This document shows, piece by piece, positions 23,141-35,464 of a stretch of DNA of 64,000 bases. The translations under genes were made by a program, and so were the position numbers. The stretch's first letter is position 1. Every line of letters starts with the position of its first letter. The stretch is from Chaunax sp. Z400 (lineage: Eukaryota > Chordata > Actinopteri > Lophiiformes > Chaunacidae), in NCBI GenBank assembly GCA_037577475.1, contig CM075194.1, positions 7,119,992 to 7,183,991 on the forward strand, in the 5' to 3' direction. The notes below the pieces were generated by a model. It made no database searches and was not told where the DNA came from. It saw nothing but the letters and a program-made list of their open reading frames with translations.

Positions 23141-26100
23141 ATGACAAGTATGCCGGATGCTGCGCCGCAGCCCAACGGAGTCCGTTGCGCGGTTTTACGC
23201 GCGGCGGCATGTCCGAGCTCATCCAAAAGGATCCCTCCTGCGTTTATCCTGATCATATCATTGATGTGGCTCGTCCTTATCCAGCCAGCATCAGCTCATC
23301 CTCAGTGTCTGGACTTCGAGCCACCTTTCAAACCTCCGTGGCACCTTGAGTTTTGCACACAGTATGAGCAGTTTGGCTGCTGCGACCAAAAAACGGACAA
23401 CATGATCGCGGAGAGATACTGGGACATTATTGACCAGTTGGAAATGGCAGGTTATGACCTCTGTACTGACATGTTGAAGGAAATCGTGTGCCAGGTAAAG
23501 ACATTTTCTTCCATAAAGGTTGGCTTGTTGGCGTCTGAGGATGCTACCGTGATGAGCTGTAGGAAACACTGTTGGGTGACATGTCATCTTTTTTTGAATA
23601 CTTTAAATAAAGTTTGAAATCAAAACAAGCCTGTAGCTTGTTTATCACCAAACTAAGATCAATCAATAATGGAGCATACCATTTCAACCATCAATTCTTG
23701 TTTTGCGCTGATGCATAGATTGCTGCGCTACCAGCAAAGTTGCGTTGCTTTGATATTTTGGATAAAAAAAAAACAATGATTCTTTTTCTGTGGTAATTGA
23801 TTAAAATGACTCCACTACCAAATACAGAAGGTTGTTAAAACTGAAATGTGAGATTTTACTGCGGCACAGCAGATCAATATTGGGGCATGTGCCAACTTAT
23901 TTTAGATGAGGTGCTATTTTGATAGCTATAAATTGAAATATATATGATTTTCTTCTTTAAAATTAGAATTTCACAAAACTATGTAACATACGGAGGACAA
24001 CTTTGATAAGGGCTCTAATTCAGTGTTCATAATGATTTAAAATTAATATTTCTATTTTCCTTAAAAGTGGTATGTATATGGGAGGTGCCCTTTTTTGAAA
24101 ATGTCTTTGTCTTATACAGTATGTGACATGATAGTCTTATGGGCCAGTCAAGTCCCCTTTGTCTGCTGTAGCAGTGCCCTGAAATGTCTCTGATAATCCC
24201 TACACTGTAGTTTCTCATGTTTTTCCCTTACCAGGAATGCTCTCCATATGCTGCCCACCTCTACGATGCTGAGGATCCATACACACCTGTCAGAGAGCTA
24301 CCTGGCCTTTGCTTTGACTACTGCTCTGAGTTTCATGGCAAATGTGGCCATGTGGTTAAATATTTAACTGAGAACAAGCTGCTTCAGGACACCTCTGAGA
24401 GAGACGTAGCCACGTTTTGCAGCATGGTCGACTTGTCCGACCAGGACTACTGCTACCCCAACATTTTGAAGAGTACTGGTCTCAACAGCAACCTAGGAAA
24501 TGTGACAGAGGATCCCAAAGGGTGTCTCCAGCTGTGCCTGACAGAGGTGGCCAACAACCTCAGGAACCCCGTTTTGATGATACACAGTGGTGACGACACA
24601 CATCGCATGTTCATTGCAGAGCAGGTAGGCTTTGTGTGGGTTTACCTGCGTGATGGCAGCCGGCTGGAGCAGCCCTTCCTGGACATGAGTGGGGAGGTGA
24701 TGACTACGCCATGGTGGGGGGATGAGAGGGGCTTCCTGGGCATGGCTTTCCACCCTAAGTACAGGGACAATGGCCGCTTCTTCATCTACTACTCTATCCA
24801 GGTCAACAGTGAGCTGGAGAAAATCAGAATCAGTGAGATGAAGGTGTCAGCCCATGATATGAACATGGCTGATCCTTATTCAGAGAGGTATGCAGAAGGA
24901 TGGCTTCTTGAAGTTATTTCCATACCATCACAGGTTGACAATGAATAAATCTACATATAAATAATATAAATAAACCTATACTGCAATTATCCCCTGAAAG
25001 ACATACGGCATATTGCCATAAAACCCCAGGGCTGCAATTGCACCACAGCCTGCGTAAACATGCTCTGAGCTTCATACACTAAATCAGTTCAGGGTCGACC
25101 CAAGCCTTTCCCATGTAAGAGTTACACTCAAGAGTGTCAAATTTAACAACTCGGTGAAAAAAAAACGGAAATGAAATTTCACCGTTTTGCCCGACATTTG
25201 GAGGAGAAAACCAGTGCAGACTTTTGGTCGATACTGATGATTGTCCCGTTGTGTGAAGCATTTACAAATCCAGTCTTACACCTCCTGATCTGGTCATGGA
25301 CAAGCTGAGCAAATAATTTTCAAATACATTTTTGATATTTTTGCCTTTTATGCTAATGTTAGCTAGCATACTATTTTATATATTAATCCAACAGTTAAAT
25401 TCTCTCCAGTTCTCGCTGAAGGAGTTTTAGGTATAAATGTGGTATCGATCTGGATCTCTCACCCCCAGGCTAATATTTCCCACAAACATTCTCCTCTATT
25501 GTTTTGGTGAGGTAATTCAGGCAAACCACCTGCTCTGTTACCACTTATTTCTGTTTGACAGACGATTACTGCATGTTGAATGAGTGACATATAGCAAAGC
25601 ATCTATGCCAAGGCGATAATGAATCATGACCTGAAGACATCCTTCAGAATTATAGCAGCCACATGTCTGAAAAACAGAGCTATCTCCTCAAGAATGTGAT
25701 TTTACTGAACTGCCTTCTTGTGACATTCAGGTTCATTTTAGAAATCGAGGAGCCAGCCGCAAACCACAATGGAGGCCAGCTTCTGTTTGGCATGGATGGA
25801 TATTTGTATATCTTCACTGGGGATGGTGGAAAAGCTGGGGATCCATTTGGGAAATATGGCAACGCACAAAACAAGTAAGACACCTCAGGTTTCTTCAAGT
25901 ATAAGCAGACAGATGACGAGAACAGCTTTTATTTCCCTTCACCAGCACCACCCATCATGTTCTAAATGTGTTAATCTTAAAGTGGAGTCATTTAACACAG
26001 TTGTTCTTTTTTATACTGTTGAATTAACGTTGGTTTGGAGTAAGCTGGACGTTTCACCATTTATCCATTAGCTTACTTTTAGTTCAAATATTTATTTCAC

Positions 26101-29100
26101 TTCACCATCGTGATTAATATTTATACCGTCACTTTAAGTTAACTACGCTATTTCAACTGTTTACCCTTTACATAAAGCTAATTAATTTAACCATTTCATA
26201 TAGGCTTAATCTTAAGTTAAATATTTAAACGATTTATCCATTACTTTTAACCAGGGTAAGTATAGGAAGGACTGGTGAAATTCTCCATATACTGTGTCAT
26301 TTAACAGCACTCAGTGCATCCTTCACTGTCTGCAAAGGATGCACATCCGTCCCTCAAAGGATGTCACCCCTGAATTGAGACACAGCTTGTTTGTCCACTA
26401 ATTAGAACAATTTAAATCTATCCATCACTTCATTTGAGCTGTTTTAGCCATTTGCCGCTAACAATTTCAACCCTGTATCAACTGCTTAGCTAACTTTGAA
26501 ACATTTATTTATGCCTTTATACTAGTTTGGCTTGTTACTTCAACCATTTTCCATTGATTTTTGCGAAATCTTTAGATTTCTCTACTTGCTTGAAACTGCA
26601 AAGTCCCCCTAATGGGGGAATTACTGTGCAAGAAGAACTCTAACGTTTGCTAATATTTTGCATCCCAGGAGTGCACTGTTGGGAAAAGTACTCCGCATTG
26701 ATGTAGATGGAAGTGACTCCAGTGGGAAGCAGTACAGGATTCCCCCTGATAACCCATTCCGTGGGAACCCGGATGCCCGTCCAGAGGTGTATGCCTATGG
26801 AGTCAGAAACATGTGGCGATGCTCAGTGGACCGTGGAGACCTGGTCACTCGCTATGGCAGGGGCAGAATATTCTGTGGAGATGTGGGTCAGAACCGCTAT
26901 GAAGAAATCGACATTATTGTGAAGGGAGGAAACTATGGATGGAGAGCCAAAGAGGGCTTTGAGTGCTATGACCTGAAACTGTGTCACAACTCCTCCTTGA
27001 GTGAGTATTTTCGGATCCAGTGAAAATCTACCGATGATTAAAAATAAAGAGCTGTTTTCGGTCTCATTGATACTTTCACCGCCTGTTATTTTTTTCCACC
27101 CTAATGTGCTGTTTTCAGTCTAATTTTGATGCTTCAGATTTTAATTCAATTCAGTGCATCTTTCTCTGCCACCACAGATGACATCCTCCCTGTATTTGCA
27201 TATAGCCATCATGTTGGTAAGTCTGTGACAGGGGGATATGTGTACAGAGGATGTGAGTCACCAAATCTGAACGGCCTGTACATTTTTGGAGACTTCATGA
27301 GTGGGTAAGAATGTGTTGTTCTAAGCCAAATAGCTTTTTGTGCTTTTGTTAGCTTTTCAAAAATGAAGAAAAAAATAGACTCTAAGCTTATTTGCTCAGC
27401 TGTTGTGCATTTTCAAATTTATCAAAATCTATTTTTGAATGAATTCATGAGTTCCCAGGCCAACTTTATTACAATATGACAATATTTAAATTGTCAGAGT
27501 AATGTCATTTAATCACACCATAAATATTTTGTTGAGACTCATTTCATTCAACTTTATACTCTTTGACTTGAGGTTTGATGTCGTGTTTTACGCTTGACAT
27601 GAGACTTGAGAATGATTTAGGACCTGAGCAAAGCTTCGTTAGACCAGCTGAGGCAATAATGGTATGTTCTATCAAATAGAGCTTGTTGTTCTTCATCTTT
27701 GTGATTCTGCGAGTACGTTAAATCTAAATCTAATTCCAGTTTAGTCTTTTATTTCCACAGAAAGACAAAATGTGAAAATTTAAAAAATTAGAGTAAGAGT
27801 TCACAGTCAGTATAGAGAAATGGGAAACAGCGTGATTCTATTCAAAAGTGGAATGATATTTGATATGAATCCTGTCAATCTTCCAGTCGAATCATGGCGT
27901 TAGAGGAAGATAAATCAACAGGACACTGGAAGGAGAAGAGTGTTTGTATGGGTGGCGGAAAGACTTGTTCATTTCCTGGACTCATCAATCATCACCACAA
28001 GTTCATCATCTCGTTCGCTGAGGATGAAGCAGGTAACATTTATTCAGTCTCTCACGGTGTTTCCTTACAGTCTGTACCACTCTAACAGACCTCATTCACC
28101 CTTTGTGTTTTTATAGGAGAACTGTATTTTATGGCCACTGGGTACCCCAGCGCCACGTCTCCTATGGGAACTGTTTTCAAATTCATGGACCCTTCCAGGT
28201 GTAGTATCAGACACATCTCACATTAAACCATACAAGTAATTGAAAAGCATTTATATAGAAGTTGTACATTTGAGGACACCATATTGTAGTGAGCTCAGTC
28301 ATGGGGAGGGGCTCAGAGTGGAGCAGCTGCTCCTCCACATTGAGAGGAGTCAGCTGAGGTGGCTCGGGCATTTGGTTAGGATGCCCCTGTACGCCTCCCT
28401 GGGGAGGTATTGTCCCACTGGGAGGAGACCCTGTGGTTAGACCCAGGACGCGCTGGAGGGATAATATCTCTCGGCTGGTTTGGGAACACCTTGGTGTACC
28501 CTCAGAAGAGCTGGGGGGAGGTTTGAGCTTCTCTGCTGAGACTGCTGCCCCCGTGACCCGGGCATAGATAAGCAGAAGAAAATGGATGGATGGATGGATG
28601 GATGGGCTTCCCTGTGTGTGTATAAAAACAGCTGGATGAAGCAGAAATGTCTTGTTTCCACATGTTTTCCACCAGTTGACGTTTAACTGGCGCCTGTTTA
28701 TGATGTCATCAGGTTGTGCTGATACTGCTATGATTGCAGAATTAAATGAGTCTTTATCGCCACAGATTTTTAATCTCTCGAGGTGTGTAACTTTTCAATG
28801 AGCATCTACTAATGTGAACATTATGGATCCTTTAGTGGCAAAGACAAACATCACTGCGCCACTGTTTGGGGTTTATTTTGGTTTTAAGCCAAATGAAAAA
28901 GGAGAGTCTAATCACTCGGAGGAGACCACTTGACAAATTTTCAGCAAAAAAGGTAGTGATGAAAACCAGTGATGCAACAAATGAATAAACAAATAAACAA
29001 AACATCTACAGATCCGCCACCCACCCAATCCAATTTACTTGAACTGGGACAGATGGAGGTCCATTAAGGCAGATGGCTATTACTGGAACTTAGAGTCTAA

Positions 29101-30589
29101 ATGTGACGGTGCCAATAAATGGCTCTGCTTCATAAGGTGTATTTTATACTATTAAAATGTGATTAGACTTATGCAACGTACTATAATGGTGGGATCAAAT
29201 GAACTGAAGCACACAATTCAATTGCTGATCACAATTACTGTACGACAATTATCTTGCTAAATCAGCAAAATCATCATCATAATCAGCTATAAATACACTT
29301 TGGCGTTAGTAATTGAACTTCTGCTGCTTCCATTTGAACTTTTGCAGGAGAGCTCCTCCTGGGAAATGTAAGCAGAAGCCGCAGCCTGTCAAAGTGAAGG
29401 GGAAGAAGATTCCTTTTGTGCCCAAGGAATGTAAGTCACTTCAGTTAACTTTATATTTTTTTTATCACTCCTCCTTCTGTTAACCTTATGTCTCATTAAT
29501 TAGGTCTGTGCATACCAGACTTGTTGAAGACGCCATTTGAAAGGGAGATTTTCTTTGTCTGACAAAGTGGAGCCTCTGAAATTGTACCTTAAAGTGAAAT
29601 ATGTTTGTAATGTCTTACATTTTTTTGTGTAGAAATAGCTTTGGTCCAATCAAGGTGCAGTAATTATAAACAACACAAACACTTGTCCAGTCATTTAAAT
29701 TGTTGTTTGAGGTTATTATAAGACATCTGTTCTGGCAAAACAACAATTTGCCTATATTTAAGTATGCATGTCCTGAGGAAACTTGGTTTTTCTCCCCATT
29801 TAATGTCTACATCCTGCCAAATTGCATAATTGCAAATTGAGGTCATATATAAAACTATAAAAAAAAGCTCTCCCAGTTTACATCAAGCATACTTAAAAAA
29901 AGACAAAAGAGGAATGCATTTCAAACACTTTTTCTGAGCCAAATATTTAATCCAGCCTCATAAAATGCAACATATACGGCTGCAGAGTAAAACTGTGAAA
30001 ATGGGTACTTACTGACATTTGTGTCATTTCAGTGACTGTGCTGGACACGAATGAAAAACCTACAAGACCACCACCAAGAAAACTCAAACTCACCACCAAA
30101 CCGCCGTCGATGAGCAGCCAGGTTAAACCTACAACGTCTGCAGCCAGCCTGACGACCACCACCCCTGGTGTGAAGGTGAAATGGAAAACAGTTGATAAAA
30201 AAGTGACGAAGAAAAATAAAGTGCTGACTAATGCACAAATGAAGAAGAACGCTTTAAGACAGACATCCAAGACACAATCAAAAAAGAACAATGTGGCAAA
30301 GCCCGTCGTTAACAAAGTAAAGCCAAGGACGAATCAAACTGCTGCAGCTGTTTTAAAGAATAACCCCCTACAAACCCTCAACAGCCCGAAAGGTAAAACA
30401 ATCCCCACGAAGAAGACTCCTCGATGGAAAGGAGCGAAGATGCAAACTAGACCAGAGAAAAACAGCATCAAGTTGAAAGAATCTGCAAAAGAAGCCTCCA
30501 TGAAGACAAAGTTGAATGTGAAAACGAACGGAACAATGACAGACAAAGTTAAAAAGAGCAACCAAACAAAGCATGTCAAAGCACTTTAA
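23141..30589 (+). CDS. hhipl2: HHIP-like protein 2, complete, 9 coding exons, 825 aa
   Basis: Exons: 23141-23494, 24235-24887, 25731-25874, 26669-27000, 27178-27304, 27887-28032, 28117-28198, 29348-29430, 30033-30589; all phases join. The protein is secreted and related to the hedgehog-binding protein HHIP, though a hedgehog role for HHIPL2 is not established. A hydrophobic signal core (about 31-52) ends PASA before HPQC. A Cys-rich folate-receptor-like domain follows (HPQCLDFEPPFKPP, FGCCDQ, CSPYAAHLYDAE, LPGLCFDYCSEFH). Residues of about 245-615 are a quinoprotein-dehydrogenase-like beta-propeller (GDERGFLGMAFHPKYRDN, NHNGGQLLFGMDGYLYIFTG, RGRIFCGDVGQNRYEE, GGYVYRGCESPNLNGLYIFG). The last exon encodes a very basic tail (about 640-825), as in HHIPL2; the SRCR domain of HHIPL1 is absent. 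Human HHIPL2 is about 724 aa, so this tail is longer. The start at 23141 has A at -3; an in-frame ATG at 23048 has weaker context. Intron 7 carries a LINE tail. Confidence 0.93.
26050..26260. repeat. Degenerate AT-rich tandem repeat in hhipl2 intron 3
   Basis: Phrases like accatttatccattagctta, aaccatttcatataggctta and acgatttatccattactttt recur at irregular 40-60 bp spacing, separated by taagttaa-type linkers. It looks like an old minisatellite. Period and copy number need dot-plot analysis. Confidence 0.4.
28295..28604 (+). mobile_element. 3' end of an RTE/Rex3-like non-LTR retrotransposon, hhipl2 intron 7
   Basis: The 5'-truncated copy encodes the end of a reverse-transcriptase ORF with stops and shifts: QLRWLGHLVRMP, PTGRRP, then RTRWRDNISRLVWEHLGVP in another frame. 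The body ends gataagcagaagaaaatgga and is followed by six GGAT/GATG tetramers (28582-28604). The short 3' UTR and GATG-type tail fit the fish Rex3/RTE clade as I recall it. It lies in the sense orientation 97 bp after exon 7, and no target-site duplication is obvious. Confidence 0.8.
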
Positions 30590-31103
30590 AAGTTTCTTTT
30601 GACCGAGTCATTATTTTGTATATTTTTGGTTGTGAAACAATGTTGATTCTCATGTTCGTGGGAAATGATCAATACAACTGTCTATTGGGTATATATGAAG
30701 CCTGCAGCTGGTTAGCTTAGCTTAGAGCAATGATAGAAACAGTTTATCTCTGTCCAATGTAGCAAAATCAACCAAAAGCTTTTAAGCTCAACAAATCATG
30801 TCCCTGGTTTTACTGGCAAACTGGTTGTACTGGGTGTACGAACTGGTATCTTCTCATCCAACGATTTGCAAGAAGTGCATAAGCGCACAGATGTTTACGA
30901 TGCATGTAATGCCACTTTGGCTTTAAATTTTATTTTTGAATGTTATAAAAATCATTGGTCCAACTTTATCACCTCCCTGTCCACATTTAAAATATAAAAA
31001 AAATAGGTTTGAAGTAGAAACAAGCAGAAAATATAAAAACTAACTATACCAAAGCTCACTGTTGTTTAATTACTCTAATTTTACGACACATGCGAGTATT
31101 AAA

Positions 31104-31109
31104 AATAAA
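31104..31109 (+). terminator. Candidate poly(A) signal AATAAA for hhipl2
   Basis: This is the first canonical AATAAA on the + strand after the stop codon at 30589, giving a 3' UTR of about 520 nt. A GT-rich tract (gtgtctgtgtgtgtgc) follows within 30 bases, as expected of a downstream element. Confidence 0.5.
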
Positions 31110-33046
31110 CATTAGGAAGTGTCTGTGTGTGTGCACTCTGTAATTAAACACCACTGGTTGTGAAAACCACAGTGTGTGTGTGTGGCTCACATAACAACAG
31201 TTGGAAATGTAAACCAGTCTGACTGCTGAGTGAAGTCTTTCAAGTCTTTCAAAACCCTGAAATGACCTCTCCTGCTTTTGAGGAACATTATGAGATGATG
31301 TTCAGCTAAATGACATAACAAACACATCATTCATATCATCCATTCCAACACGTTTCACCATCTGGTTGGCCTTGAAACGCAGAGCATCCTGAATTGGCAA
31401 ATCGTGCTGTTAAGACATTGATGCCCTTTGCAAGACTGGGTTCTCAGCTCTCACTAACATGAAGGCAAAGTACAGGAACAGATCGCATAGAGAAAACGAT
31501 CCAAGACTGAACAGTGACAAACAGACTCAAGTCACTCTTGAATGAGTTGAATGGAAACCTGTCTCCAATACAAACCCCGCATTACAGCATCATGTGATCC
31601 CATTCCAGCACATCCCTCTCATTAATGTGAGGTGAGGTGAGACATTATGTGTTCAAGTTTTATTTGCTGCATCTCTGCCGCCAAATCCTTTTCTAACTGC
31701 AATGTGTGTGTGTGTGTGCAGTGGGTAAAGTAATAGTTTGAAATCCAAAATAAAAAGTCGGATTTATTGGTTATTCTGTCTCATATATTTAAATGTTATG
31801 TATATTATATATGTGTGTGTTTCCTTTTTGTTTATGCAGCAGAATTACAAACAAAAGCACATTATAGTGAGACGTCCGTGGGGCTGAGGGTATTTGAGAG
31901 GATGCAGAGTGTTTCAGCGGGTAAATGACTATTAAAACTGACTTAGAGTGTGTGTTCAGAAGATGTCAGTCAAGCCCAGTTTCAAAACCAAATCAGTGTG
32001 GAATAAAAGTATTTTATTTGTTTATTTATACTCCTCTGGACAACAACGACAACACTAATGTGGAAACTTTGTCCCCAAAAGTTCTAAGCAATTATAACCA
32101 CTCACATCTAGCACCTCATCACTTAAATATCCCAAACCACCTCCGCAAATTCAGCAGGAAACGTAAATTATGCTGATGACAAAAACGAAGCATAACATTT
32201 GTTTAAAGTGATGCTGGGTCTAAATTTGTAGGTCTGGTTGCACTTAGATTTAATGTAGGTCTGCCATGTGGCGCAGTGCATGTTAAAGTTCTTTGAAACA
32301 CGGACCCTTACAAATTAAAGACCTACAAAACAAACCGTTGGTGCTAAAATGTCAACAATTGTAACACACACAGCTTGGCTTCTTGGAATTTTCACACCAC
32401 GCTCAAAAACGCGAGTGTGTCCTCAGGAGTGTTCATTTTGAGATGGAGAACGGGCCAAACAGACGTTTATAAGCAGCTATTTTCCTGTTGTGCAACGGCT
32501 CCTATTAGCTCTGTCTGTCATCACCTGCAGCTGTTTTTCTGCAGGAGCCACCGTTTGAAGTACTAAGAACCAGGGTGCTTATCATCTATAAAGGTGTTTC
32601 CATGTTTGTCATTTTTGTTGAATTCCTTGCAATAAAGTTGTACCAAGGTGCCCAATGCTGATAGAAGTAACTTAATTTGAGAGTCAAATACATTCAATTA
32701 AAAATATAGATGCTTTGGTGCCTTCTACTTTTAACTCAGATATAACTCTCAATGTACTTTGTCACATAACACCATAACTCTGAATCACTATCATTCACTT
32801 TGCAGTAATCTGAGCATCAAGTTCTTGCTTATCCAGTGAAATATCTAAACATTTACTTAATGTGTTGGCACAAAACTTTGTATAGATATTCATAGTCCCC
32901 AGATGATGAATCCTAAACAATTTGATGGCCTTAATTTCTTTCTTAATTCATCCAATTCTTTTGTTAATGACCAAAAAACCTGAAAAACTAATAATAAACT
33001 CTAGAAGGACATCTCTAAAAGAAAAACAACATATTTGATAACCCAT

Positions 33047-33455
33047 TAGTTAAACCTGTCAATGTTAGCATTCAAAAACTTACTAGCTAACAAAAAATTT
33101 TGATTAAATGTATGTTTTTGTGGTTAAAACAGAAATGTTAGCATTCACACACTCATGAGGTAACATTACCTTTTTATTTAATGTGTTTTAAGATAAGAGA
33201 GATAAGATAAGATAAGATAAGATATCCCTTTATTAGTCCCACAGTGGGGAAATTTACAATATTGCAGCAGCACAGTGTACAAAAAACACAGCAGGAGGAG
33301 GGGAAATAATAATTCTAGTTAAAATAGCTGATGTTAGGATTCAAACACAAACATTACCTTTTGAATAAATGTATGTTTTATAGTTTAGTTAAAACAGCTA
33401 ACGTTGGCATTCAAACACTAAGTAGCTAACGGAATGCTGGCAACATTACCGATAT
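33047..33455 (+). repeat. Four ~72-bp tandem units split by an inserted element
   Basis: Units start near 33047, 33120, 33316 and 33385. Each has the order gttaaaacagct / atgttagcattcaaacac / aacattacctttt / aaatgtatgtttt with moderate divergence. Units 2 and 3 are separated by the GATAA-tailed element at 33190-33315. The 69-73 bp period is read by eye. Confidence 0.7.
33190..33315 (-). mobile_element. Short retroelement 3' end with (TTATC)n tail
   Basis: On the - strand it reads aatttccccactgtgggact, aataaagggata, then TTATC repeats. That is a widespread fish LINE-type 3' end, but I cannot assign the clade. It sits precisely inside the 72-bp tandem array. The GATAA run (about 33192-33223) is also a microsatellite. 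Confidence 0.6.
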
Positions 33456-35137
33456 ATTAACTCTGAAACTAATCACATACAGTCACGAGTAACAACTGAG
33501 GACGCCATGATTAAGATGCCAACAAAAACTGACAATTAAAAAGGATAGGCAGAAATGCATTCTTTTTTCTATGCATTTTCTGTCTTTGCTTTGAATAACA
33601 AAGAGGTTAATTCATGAAGAAGTATCCAGAAATACCTTCTAACCCAATACAGGCTCTGGTGGAGGATTAGTGAAGCCATATCACTCCCTACTGGCTGCTG
33701 TATGTAGCTGACACTGGCTCTCAGGGTGACTTCCAGTGCTAAAAGAGTTTGGGACACTTTAGAAGGATTTGTTCCTCACTGGTCTAAATACTGACAGGGA
33801 TTGCCCATTAACTAACAGAGCACAGGTTTGACCTTTGTTTCCATCAAAATGTTTTTCCTGTTCATGTGTGACTGGCCCTCTGCTGGTGAAAAAGGTGTCA
33901 CATATATGATTATTACCTGACATGTGATAAAGAACAGGGTCTGTTTTTGGCAGACTTTTCCAGACGTGAATATCCGGTTAAAACATTCAGTGAATGAGTC
34001 AGAATGAAATAAAAACATGTCAATTAGTACCTTTTCTGCTGACAGCAACTTTTAAAATGTTCACTTTTTTTCATTTATGTTATTACATATTAATTCAAAA
34101 TGAAAACTAGAGTCACCTGAAGATGACATATCCCTCTGACCTCTGCAAAAAATTGTACAAATTCATCAGTATGTGACATATCAATATAACGAGCATGAGA
34201 AAATGATTTCGTTTCTATAATGCACAAAGCTACACAAAGCAGCAAAAGAAAAAGACTAAATAGTTAAATGAAGTAATACATTTGGATTGATTGGATGCAC
34301 TGTGAGAGATATCATTTAAATATGACAGAGTTCCTATATAAAAATCTGAAAAAAAGTCAAAACTTACCATTTGTAGAAGGCACAACCAACCAATAAACTT
34401 TTTTTGTGTTACATTTGGTGAACCTAGAGTAGTGTATATTGATTGATCAGTCACCTTAAAGTCAGATTTGTATTGAAAACTCAAAAATAAGATTGTTAGA
34501 AAAATCTAAATAAGGCATAATAATGGTTAATGTGTAAAACTTGGTAAAGCCAGACTGTATAATATGTCAGATATGGTACGGACAAAATGATCACCCTTCA
34601 GGGTCACCTAACACATTTCCATGGAAAACACACAAAATAAAATTAATATAAAATTATCAATAATATGGTTTATTTACCGTATGTATAAAGTTTGGTGAAG
34701 CGAGAATGTATAGTTTGAGAGATATGCTCTAAAGATGATGGCCGGTCCTCAGACTCACCTTAAATTTCATGTTTCCATGGAAACAAAAAAAAAAATTTGT
34801 AGAAAATTTAATCTAAAAAGCAAAAGGCACAACTACTTCTCATATAGTTAATAATAAACATGTAAAATGTATAATTCACAAGATACGCTCCAGGCAAAAA
34901 ATGATTACAGAAGGACAGAAAAGAATACTGATGACTATATACCCCCCCCCCCTTCTTTTTATGTTGTGGGGATGAAAATAAACGATTTGTCATTTTGCCT
35001 ACTGCTGATTTAAAAATGATATGCCTCCAAATATGAAGATCTTAAATTGTTTATTAAATGGTTTAAAACAGTTTCTTCATGAAGTCACACAGACAACATG
35101 CTAAATGTTCTGTTTTTAACACCAGAGGTCTGCTTGG

Positions 35138-35143
35138 TTTATT
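35138..35143 (-). terminator. Candidate poly(A) signal for mtarc1
   Basis: TTTATT on the + strand gives AATAAA on the - strand, about 320 nt downstream of the mtarc1 stop. It is the nearest canonical signal. Confidence 0.4.
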
Positions 35144-35464
35144 CAAGAAATCATTTCTCATGTCATATAAAGAGTTTTTGTCACTTCATTTCTAAAAACA
35201 GCTGATTTCATGATTTAATTACCAGTGAACTTACGGCTGTTAGAAAGCACCGTGACTGTTATACAACAGCTCATCTAGTGTGGTAGCAGCCTATTGGGTC
35301 AACAATCCAATAATTCACGATAAAAATGATTGATTATTGATACATTCTGAACTAATACTACACGTATTTAAGTGCTTTCTTTAGTATGGGTTAGCATAGT
35401 GGTTATACAGATTTCAACAATGATTTTCTTCCTTCCTTCATTTTTCCCTCTCTGACTTTCTCAA

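Larger units (their letters stand above)
30590..35464. other. Convergent interval between hhipl2 and mtarc1
   Basis: No gene is seen. The left part is probably hhipl2 3' UTR up to an AATAAA at 31104-31109. There are short GT runs near 31120-31180 and 31706. The 72-bp tandem array with an embedded GATAA-tailed element is at 33047-33455. The rest is AT-rich and, as far as I can see, unique. Confidence 0.5.
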
